A stretch of 64,000 nucleotides of DNA from Colletotrichum lupini (lineage: Eukaryota > Ascomycota > Sordariomycetes > Glomerellales > Glomerellaceae). The translations under genes were made by a program, and so were the position numbers. The DNA is taken from assembly GCF_023278565.1 (NCBI RefSeq), contig NC_064672.1, positions 620,001 to 684,000 of the forward strand, written 5' to 3'. Positions 46,514 to 54,684 of the stretch are shown piece after piece; positions within the stretch are counted from its first letter, which is position 1, and each line of letters begins with the position of its first letter. The notes beneath the pieces are model-generated. The model saw nothing but the letters and a program-made list of their open reading frames with translations. It had not been told where the DNA came from and made no database searches.

Positions 46514-46698
46514 TCCGAACACTCAACTTGTCGGGAATACACCATGCTCTTCAGGTGACTGACCCGTCTACAACAGTGTCGAGATGGATTTCGCCTTGCT
46601 ACACAATCTCTTGGTGTCTTCTGCCAGTGCAGTACAGACGCGTCTGCTTCCTTCCGGTCCAGTCATGGTAGGTCTCACATTTTTCTTCGCTGCCCCAC

Positions 46699-46797
46699 AT
46701 GCCTTCCTGATGAGCAACTTAGATGACGAGTCTGATTTGGATTTTCCAATGCGGATACAAACTTTTTATACCATTCATGCAACGACTGAATTGGCTT
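46699..46797 (+). ncRNA. Box C/D snoRNA, LSU rRNA guide (CTCGTCATCTAA target)
   Basis: Box C CTGATGA (46707-46713), D' CTGA (46732-46735), D CTGA (46786-46789) and a GCC/GGC closing stem. The guide TTAGATGACGAG (46719-46730) is an exact 12-nt complement of LSU CTCGTCATCTAA and selects the G of CTCG. Upstream of D, CCATTCATGC complements GCATGAATGG, about 20 nt downstream in the same LSU helix, but it ends one nucleotide short of the plus-five position. Confidence 0.65.
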
Positions 46798-46960
46798 CAT
46801 TACACTACGTTTTGACTTGATGAGCATGAACATCGCTGACTGTCTCTAAGATCACAGTTTTACTCTGACATGGCTTGACTTGTTGTCCAAAACGCACCAT
46901 CGCATGGCCCAATTGGTAAGCTCTTACCCTTTTCATCTACCCCTCCAGCCACCCACGGCT

Positions 46961-47057
46961 CCGTTCTTCTGATGAACGATAAACCAAAGACAAGCATATG
47001 TCAGAGCCTAACGGCGAAGCTGAGACACGTTGACTACCAGTCATTCTGATCGAACAC
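46961..47057 (+). ncRNA. Box C/D snoRNA, 18S A28 guide (snR74/U27-like)
   Basis: Box C CTGATGA (46969-46975). The guide GACAAGCATATG (46989-47000) is the exact complement of 18S CATATGCTTGTC near the 5' end of the SSU. It is followed by a degenerate D' CAGA (47002-47005), which places plus-five on A28, the snR74/U27 site. The D box is either CTGA at 47020 or, with a GTTC/GAAC closing stem (46963-46966 with 47052-47055), CTGA at 47046. The C-guide-D' order is the same as in vertebrate U27. Confidence 0.75.
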
Positions 47058-47225
47058 TTCACATTTGCATTCTTTCTGGGAAATACTTGTGAATACAGTT
47101 GGCTGACATTCGCCTTCTAGAGCCACGTGGTGTACATCCTCTTTCACCTTTTCCCTGCCGACGGCCTTGCATCAAATGGTAAGCTCCTTTTCCATCTCTC
47201 GTCTTCTACCTCTACCCACTCCCCA

Positions 47226-47324
47226 GCGTCTACGTGATGATCATAATATATATCACGACGGTCTCCTGAGCCATATGCTTTGATGATACTGCCTTTGACA
47301 AGGCCCCATACTGATTTTTGACGC
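47226..47324 (+). ncRNA. Box C/D snoRNA, LSU rRNA guide (AGACCGTCGTGA target, snR69-like)
   Basis: This is the most canonical unit. A GCGTC/GACGC stem (47226-47230 with 47320-47324) closes box C GTGATGA (47234-47240), D' CTGA (47266-47269), C' TTGATGA (47280-47286) and D CTGA (47311-47314). The guide TCACGACGGTCT (47253-47264) is an exact complement of LSU AGACCGTCGTGA. Plus-five falls on the first C of AGACC, which I take to be yeast C2948 (snR69), from memory. The D-box guide has no target I recognise. Confidence 0.8.
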
Positions 47325-47430
47325 TTCACACATTGTTTGATTTACGAGTCGTGGTGTATTGCAAACAGTGGCTAACTGAAGTTGTCAGATTCTCTCATGG
47401 TTATATCTTGATCAATGATGCAAGCCAAGG

Positions 47431-48042
47431 TAGGTCTATGCCGTGCATGTTTTAATATACATATCAATACAAGATACCCATGATTCTTCACTCCGTCTGT
47501 GCTCTACTGCTACAATGTGATTTGCCTACCGATTTCACTATCCTTTCCAATCTTGGAACTGCACGAGGTTTGTCGTGTTGATCATTGGTGCTTCACGGTC
47601 ACGATGTCAGGATATCCTCCTGGCCGGAAGGACCTTCGTCGAGTCGTTTATGGGACAAATTTCCGCGTCCGTGACTCATGTCCATCCGTAACAATCGGTA
47701 TTCTTTCCTCGCATGCCTGCTCAGCAAGGGTGCGAGTAAACACACTCCAATATCATTGCCAAGACGCATGTTTACTGCTTTGTATTCCAACGATCATTAA
47801 GGGGGTATCATTAAGTCTTCAACCAACACAAATCAAAAACACATCCAGCACATATCTGCAGTGCTTCTCTCCTTTTCTTCGGTCCCTTCCATGTTTTCAT
47901 CCTTCACATCCAAAATGCCCAGAAACGCCCAACCAAGATGATTCTCGAGGCCGTCCACATGCTCTCTAGTGCCCAACCGAGGATGCAAGTATAATGCTTT
48001 GCCACGTAGACGATGCTCCAAAGCTTTATGATGACTTTTCAA
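47431..48042. other. Possible 3' part of the snoRNA host gene and 3' flank of the carboxypeptidase
   Basis: After the GTAGGT donor at 47430 I find no further C/D unit. The small frame at 47499-47969 has no recognisable product. The interval likely contains the end of the host transcript and the 3' UTR of the leftward carboxypeptidase gene. Confidence 0.4.
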
Positions 48043-50114
48043 TCAACCACTTCCCATCGCACCAAACATAAACATGCCAATCGAAAGTGTAACAAATGCC
48101 ACAAGAGGCATCATTGGTGCCTGGACCGTCAAGCTCCCGCTCGTTGGCGTCGACGTCGCCGTGAATAATCCCGTAAGGACCGTGGATGATGTGGATGCGG
48201 CAGGCTGCGTAGAAGTCGGAGCCTTGGTGGCCAAAGGCCAGTCACTTGAAGCACTGTAAAGTACGCCGTTGATGACTGTCCCCTCGCCGCGCTGGAGCAT
48301 GCTGATCTGCTCGTCGCTGCATGAGGCTTGCATGTAGCGCAGCCAGCAGGTGGCAGCAGGCGAGTCTGGGAGCTTATCTGTGTGCGTGGCGTGGGCATCG
48401 CCAGAGGTATTGTAGTTGGCCAGATTGACCTGATCGCCCGTCGAGATGGACGTGCCCATGATGACACGCGCAAAGACTTGGAACGCGGTTTCCGGCTGGT
48501 AGGCTGGCACCGAGTGGCCGGCCTGGTAGATGCGGCTGAAGGATAGGTTTCCAAACTGCCTCACGACGCCGCCGATGTACGAGTTGTTGACAATGATAGG
48601 CGCATAACCGGCGGCGCTGAAGTTGCGTCCGTATACGGTGCTAGCTTGCCAAGCGAGAGTCGTCGACGCGGCCTCCCCACCCAGCCAGTTGCAGATGTAG
48701 TCACGATCACCGTAGATCAGAGCGACGCGGATACCGCGCTGCAAGAGACCGGCCAATTTCGGGATCAAGGGTCCTCTCATGTAGTCGCCCGTGCCAGAAA
48801 AGGCGGACAAAACAGCCTGACTCGTCATCGTGAAGTTGACGACGGAGCCAATGGATTGCTGAAAGCCCGCAGTGTTGACATACTCGAGATACGTATTGGG
48901 CGGAAACGAGTCCGGGTTCTTGCGGGCAATGTCGTACCAGCTGCGGCCCGACTCGGAGTACGGCATCATGACATTCTCGTTGCAGGTCTGATAGGCCCTG
49001 GAACACAGGGTGTTTACTGTATCCACCCCGCCGGTGTTGTTGGCGTCGTAGACGGACTCGGCGGTGCGACATTGTTTGATCAAGTCCAGGCAGCCGCCCG
49101 AGGTGTACAAGCTGCCGTTGGCCAGGCTTGCGCGGACGTCGTTCATCGCTTTGAAACCGTACGTGTTGTTGGTAGCCATGGCGGGGTAGAATTCCGCCTG
49201 AACCTGATCGTCGATGCAGCCGTTAACAATGCCTAGGGACGTGAGGTGGACTTCGAGTGTGTTGTTGGCCGACAGCGTCCCGTTCTGCCGTCTCTCGTTT
49301 TGCTTCTCCCACACATCAGAGAAAACAGGCCCGTACTTTCCGCCATAACTCTCGGCGAAAAGATTGATGCCTAAAGAGCTGTTGTTTGGAGGATTGTACT
49401 GGGGAAATGCGCCCAAGAAGCCCTGAAGCATGTGCCATATCGCATACGCAGCCGTCTCGGTGGTATTTGCCGTGTTGTTGGAGTTCAGCGAGCTAAAGGT
49501 GCCGTTAAGAAACGTTGCAGGGGGCTGTCCATTGGGGACTGGCTGAGGCGGACTTGACTGATTCGCGTTGAACAGATCCATGGAGCCATTGGTGGCAATG
49601 TCATACGAGAAGCCAACTTGGTTCGGCTGGGGAGTGTTAGCATGTTGCCAACTAGTGCTTGCCGGACCAGAAGATGCCAGAAACTTACCTGGTCGATGAA
49701 GAGCATGTTGGAAGCGCGGTCCCATCCCCATTCTCGCGCCACAGTGTCGTACTGGTTCAGGCCCTTCTCAATAACCTCGCAAGGACCGACCTCGGTGAAC
49801 ATGCCAAAGAGAGAGCTGACACCGGGACCGCCGTTGAGCCAGATAGTCATGGCCTCTGTGGGTTCGCGGGCGCCGATGAACCAGAAGAACATGTTTGCTG
49901 GGTAAGGGCCGGGGACGTTGATCCATCCTGTGTATTGTTGCTGGGTATCGTAGGCGGTCTTGCAGACACCCTTGGGCGTTTTGTAGCGAATGGTGACATT
50001 TCCGTCTACGGGCGAAGTGATTGTGGTGAGGTTGACCGAGGTGGAAGGGAATTGAGCATTGGCGAAGGCGGAGAGCAGGCCGGCAAGGGCGAGGACGGAG
50101 TGAAAGAGACGCAT
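48043..50114 (-). CDS. Secreted, probably GPI-anchored serine carboxypeptidase (S10)
   Basis: Two exons (49689-50114 and 48043-49626) give 669 aa. A signal peptide (hydrophobic LFHSVLALAGLLSAF, cut after ANA) precedes the mature enzyme. S10 landmarks in order: WLNGGPGVSSLFG (oxyanion region), ESYGGKYGP (Ser near residue 235), GDRDYICNWLGG (Asp), and QAGHSVPAYQPETA (His). The catalytic triad is intact. Many N-glycosylation sites (NGTF, NNTS types) are visible. A Ser/Thr-rich stretch and a hydrophobic C-terminal segment (MPLVAFVTLSIGMFMFGAMG) fit GPI attachment to plasma membrane or wall. It removes C-terminal residues from peptides in the secretory pathway or outside the cell. The upstream region has a 10-nt tandem repeat. 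Confidence 0.92.
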
Positions 50115-51664
50115 GGTGAGATGTCCCGCATCGTGTCCTCGGCGCATACTCGCGCTCAGGGCGATTGTCGTCGGTCCGGAGCAGAGACGATGCGCGGGTG
50201 CCAATATTTGTGTCGAGTCGAGGCGATTCGAATCGATGATGTTAGCGAGAGTGACGCAACACGAGCGAGTTTGGTGTGGTGTTGTGTGGTGTTGTGTGGT
50301 GTTGTGTGGTGTTCGGAAGTGGAATGCAACAAGTGCGATGGAAGTGAGGGAGGAATGTTGTCGGTTTTGAAGGTCCCCAGTGCTCCGTCGGATAGCGGCT
50401 TGGCAGACGTGCCCCTGCATTTAGCGCCATTGTTTGGTGTCAACGGGCGCCCACAGGCCTTACGGAGCCCCGAACGCCTGCCCCATTGCCCGTGGGTTAC
50501 CTAATTTAACATCAAGCCCACTCCACTGTCCACACGAGCAGGGCGTCCAGGCCCTGCTGCAATGGTACCATTGCGCTCTGCGAACTTTGCGAAGTACCTA
50601 CACGTACAGGCAGGGAACCTGGAACACGCGGCCCGCGGGGAGTTTTCCAGGTTCCATTGCTGGCGGGATCGCCCAGCGGCCGGGGTCTAGGGCTGACGGG
50701 ACCAAGGTTCCTCCTTCTCACATCTTCCACCTTCATCTCCATCTCAATAACCTGCAAGAACTGCAAGCAGTCAGCACGGCATCACGAACAACACACCCAG
50801 GTGCAGCCCAGGCGGTCTCTCATAATGCCGTGTTACCCGCAGTGGTTCACGCCGTGTTGTTGGCTCGTTCGTCCCAATTCATCGTGTCTACGAGCTGACA
50901 GCTGGACAGCCTGATGATTACCTTAGTACACAGACAAACTCAGCTCTGCTCAAGATGCCCTGAACTCAACTAAAAGAGACGGTCATTTCAAACGAAATCA
51001 ACATCTCGGCGCTTCATCTCTAGACGTTCTGCCAGCCGAGAAAGCTCTCGACTCGTAGAGTCATCACTCATGTGCTTCGAGGTCAGCAACCTGCATGAGC
51101 TCATGCAAGCAAGGTACTTGCATCCTTCGGCATTTCGCTCACCTGTGCTCGGCCGGATTCGGGAAGCCTTGAGAAAACCAGTCCTTCTGAGATTCTACGA
51201 ATCAGAGTCATTTGTTTGCTGCACTCTGTCAACCAACGAACATCACTACTCAGCTTTCTACTATCATTTCAATCCCATGTTGTCACAGCCTTCATCAGAC
51301 GAGCTATACGATGTGGCTCTCATAAAGAAACCCCAAGCCCCAAGTCTCCGGCACTTGTAGACAATGGCTGCGTGGACGACAGGCACACGGAACGACTTAA
51401 GACTAAACAGGCAAGGTTCATGATTAGCCATCGCCAACGACTTCCCAAAACCATGCGGCTGAAGGCCGTCGGTCAGGGGTAGTTCCCAATGGCTTTATTC
51501 ACAGAGACATAATAGCATCATCCCCTTTACAAAAAGATACTCACGTTTGTAGTGTTTGACAAGGCAGCCATTGCTTGCCTTCATATCTCAATTGTATTGA
51601 GATATCTTTTCATTCTGTCTCATAGTCCAAAGGCTTCAGAATACGGGGTTTCCTCCTCAAGGCA
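50115..51664. other. Divergent promoter region with a GTTGTGTGGT tandem repeat
   Basis: The carboxypeptidase and the gene at 51665 read away from here. The 50271-50315 stretch is a tandem of the unit GTTGTGTGGT, just upstream of the carboxypeptidase start. No protein or RNA gene is supported in the rest. Confidence 0.5.
50271..50315. repeat. Tandem GTTGTGTGGT decamer repeat
   Basis: About four near-perfect copies of a 10-nt unit lie roughly 160-200 nt upstream of the carboxypeptidase ATG, in promoter or 5' UTR position. Confidence 0.85.
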
Positions 51665-53432
51665 ATGTCCTCCGACTCGGGTACAACACCTACAGACATC
51701 ATCACCTATATTGGTGTTCCTCTAGCCGTGCTCGGTGTCCTCCCAATCCTCTACAACACCATTGCGACACTTGCCGCGCGATCTCGAATCAGGCGCATGC
51801 TCCGTCATGCCCGCCTAACAGCTCTCACTCGCTCCGACGTCGTGAATCGCGTCATCGAGGTCGACCTCCCCCGCTACGCCGTCACGCCCTGGGACCGCTT
51901 CGATCACCGCGACGAGTACTGGTCCCTCGCCCGCCACCCTTCCTCCATCCCGGGCGGCACTTGGACGACCTTCAACTGGCGCACCAACACCATTGGCCTC
52001 AAGACGCAGAGGGTCGAGTACGCAGACCAGCTGCGGCAACCGCAGGTCGATGTCACTTTTGACGAGCTGATCAGCTACCTCCTGGATCTTGGCGCCGTGC
52101 CCGATGCTCACGGATGGAGGCTGCTCAGAAGCACAGGGCTGTGGACTCCCGTCGGCTGTACCCTGATGCAGAGTCCCGATGGACAGCATAATGCCCTCAC
52201 CATTGCGCCTCTGAACGACTCTGACGGCCATCTTTCGCTGTCTGTAAATTGGTCCTCACACTGGACCACGAGGAGCCATGAGTCTCTGCCCCCGTACTGG
52301 GTCCGGCTGGTACCACTCCCTAGTCCAGCAGCCACGGCCATTGAGCAGGATCATGAGAAGGGTGACGACGACGTCAACGCAGAACCAGAAACGAACAGCG
52401 GAAGCATCAAGAAGAAGACGATATCCCCGTCATCCTCCGTCGCCAGCATATCCCGCGCCGCAAAATCCAACGCCCAAAACCCAATCGCCTGCAAAATCTC
52501 CTCTCACGGCCTCGTAAGCGCCATCCCAGAAGACGCCGACCACCCCTCGACGAGCCTCTACATCGAGCACGTCCGCATCCGACCGGGCCACACGGCCGGT
52601 CCATGGTTCGCCAGCGCCGCCACGGCCTACGGCACCTCGAGCGCGACTATCCTGTGGAACTACCGCATCCCGGACGACGTCCTCGCCTTTGCGCGGGGCT
52701 CCTCCGTCCCCTGCGGCGTGCTCGAGGTCCTGGGCGTCGTCGACGGAACCCAGACGCCCGAGTGGGCGAGCTCGCACAACGACACGCGGGACAACCTCGA
52801 TCTCTTGCACCGGCGGATGCGTGATCAGATGAACGCCATCGCGGCCGAGCAGCAGATGGATCCGGTGCGGAGGGAGCAGGCTGTACGGGAGCGCATGCGC
52901 AAAGAGTCTGATCAGCACATGGACGACGGTAGGCTTTCCCGTTTCCTCCCATCTCCCTTACGGAAAGGTACTGGACTAACATCGAAAACCCGCAGTACGA
53001 GACAGAATGCGCCTCGACGCCCGGCGCCGCGAAACCCGCGCCCACGAAGCAATCCAATCCCCCAAATGGGACGCCGCCCTCGTGGCAACACACACCCTCC
53101 CCTGGCTCCAGCAACAAGGCCACTTACCAACAGACGACATCATCACCCTCCGCTCCGTCGCCGCGGGCCTCTTGCACCGCATGCTCCTCGACGGCGCCTT
53201 CACCTCCGCCCTCTGCGCCGTCCTCGACGCGTGGAAGGCCTGGGCCGACAACGGCGGGATGCGCAAGTCGGACCTCGAGGCGCTGAGAGAGGGGCCGAAG
53301 GCGCTTGAGATGTTTGCGCTCGCGAGTGTGTTAATTGCTGTTATTCGTGACGTCGGCGGTGCGGCGGAGGGGTCGGTAAGTGGGGATTTGCAGGAGTGCT
53401 TGAGGATGTGGCGACAGGTTAGGCGGGGATGA
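51665..53432 (+). CDS. Unrecognised protein with an N-terminal membrane anchor
   Basis: Two exons (51665-52928 and 52996-53432) give 566 aa; the join is HMDD-VRDRMRLDARR. Residues of about 11-35 (ITYIGVPLAVLGVLPILYNTIATLA) form one transmembrane helix. A region rich in Trp and aromatic residues (WDRFDHRDEYWSLARHPSSIPGGTWTTFNWRT) follows, then a Ser/Lys/Asp-rich linker near 230-265. A second ordered block (CKISSHGLVSAIP...LYIEHVRIRPGHTAGPWFASAATAYG) and a charged helical C-terminal third complete it. This looks like a conserved membrane-anchored fungal protein, but I do not recognise the family and propose no activity. Confidence 0.75.
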
Positions 53433-53519
53433 GGGATGGATGAACAGAGGTAGGGGACATCTGATGGATCTGTCATTAATCACCATGAGATCAACCTCTG
53501 ATTAATATAAAGAGAAATG

Positions 53520-53746
53520 CAAAAAGAGTTCACCACCGGTGTGGCTACATCTCTTGGTGCTCGTGCTGGGATTCGAACTCGGGTACTCTCGCTAAGCCTG
53601 TCGTCGAGTAGGCTGGTTAGTGTAGATAATTGATTGTTGACCATGAACCACTCCACCACCTAGCCAGTTTGACCTGACCCGTCGACCTAGACGGGCGCCG
53701 TCTGGCTAGTGACTGGAACGGGGTTGAGGGGGTATATATAGGCTTC
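53520..53746 (-). repeat. SINE-like dispersed repeat, copy 2 (pol III box A and B)
   Basis: On the minus strand this copy repeats the unit at 19652-19904, including an identical 38-nt block (53662-53699). Box A TGGTGGAGTGG reads at 53658-53648 and box B AGTTCGAATCC at 53579-53569. The minus-strand end is CTCTTTTTG (53528-53520), a pol III-like T run. The stretch just before it on that strand carries TATATATACCCC, shared in altered form with copy 1. It sits against decayed sequence at 53.8-54.1 kb. Confidence 0.7.
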
Positions 53747-53869
53747 GGTAGTGGTGTGTTGTCGTATATGGGATGAATACGTTGACGGGGTCGCGTCCCT
53801 AGTTATTATAGGGGTACTTCTTTAACCCGTGTCTTCTGGGCAAGCCCAAAGGGGTATTCGAATAAGTGT

Positions 53870-54040
53870 ACGCTCCCAACGCTATAAAAAGGCTAGAGAC
53901 TATAAAAAGGCTAGATAGAAGGTAATAGAGAAAGAGGAGGAGGAGGAAGCTAAGGAGGAGGAAGCTAAGGAGAACGAGGAAACTAAAGACGCGGAGGAAG
54001 CTAATGAGGAGGTCGAGGAGGACGATTATGAGGATTAAAG
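53870..54040 (+). pseudogene. Relic of a charged C-terminal protein segment, possibly transposase
   Basis: The plus strand reads RYKKARDYKKAR, then a TAG, then KVIEKEEEEEAKEEE and more Lys/Glu-rich sequence to a final stop. Charged tails of this type end pogo/Fot1-like transposases in filamentous fungi, but the similarity is compositional. The TAG and the AT-rich flank suggest decay by C-to-T mutation. Confidence 0.3.
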
Positions 54041-54684
54041 AGAAGACGAGGGGGATGGGGAGTTGCTTTTGGGATCTAAGGGCCTTTTTGTAACTTAAAC
54101 ACCTCTTACACCCGGCTGTATCGACCATAACACCTCCCCCTCCCCCTAATACTCTGACTATAACTATAATAATATCAGTGGACCTGTTTTGAAGATATTA
54201 ACCTAGATGCCCGTAACCTCGCAAAATACGGTATCTATAGCCCTAGCGTTAACCCTCGGCGCGCCCGCTTTCACTGTGCCAACTCCGGAAGCTTTTACTA
54301 CAGTTCGCTAGCAGGTTTACTAACAGAAAAGCGAGTAATCCTTTTCGATCTCGGTTGGACTCTGGCAGCAAGGCAAGGTAATCACGTAAGAGGAACTCAT
54401 TGAGTAGTAGTTCAGAGATTGATTCGAGCAAAACGTCAGGCGGGTTCAATTCTACCACTAATAGCGAAGCAATAATCATGCTCTCGATAATAACCGTTGC
54501 ATACCTGCCTGGCCCAGCCACTGTGTCCATTCTTTGTTGCCCATTTCCCAAACCCTTGTAAGCCGGCCGAGGCCAATCCAAACTCCAACGCTTGAAAATA
54601 ATAATACCAATAACATCGCCAACACCCCCCTTTCAATTACAATCGAGTAGCAAACACCTCAAAAGGCGAATCGAAACCGAGCTC

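Larger units (their letters stand above)
45864..47430 (+). ncRNA. Noncoding snoRNA host gene, at least 7 exons
   Basis: A chain of introns with clean splice signals: 45864-46079, 46154-46353, 46368-46576, 46668-46857, 46917-47120 and 47179-47388, and a donor at 47430. Each has a GTA-type donor, a CTAAC/CTGAC branch and a CAG/TAG acceptor. Exons between them are 14-91 nt and have stops in all frames, so no protein is made. The introns are 190-216 nt, far longer than the 50-80 nt of neighbours, and each contains a box C/D snoRNA or candidate. This is the layout of a snoRNA host gene, where excised introns yield snoRNAs and the spliced RNA has no coding role. Exon 1 lies upstream, within 45.6-45.86 kb; the 3' end is not seen. 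Confidence 0.75.
53433..54684. other. Gap with SINE-like copy and degenerate sequence
   Basis: Beyond the SINE-like copy (53520-53746) the stretch to about 54150 is a decayed element (see the relic). From 54150 to 54684 the sequence holds several stops in each frame, and a 110-codon frame on the minus strand has no recognisable product. No intact gene was found. Confidence 0.4.

Noticed and set aside
53799..54128. A 109-aa hydrophobic protein on the minus strand
   Set aside because: It is the antisense of a Lys/Glu-rich plus-strand reading, so the Leu/Phe/Ile-rich sequence is a shadow of GAG/AAG codons.
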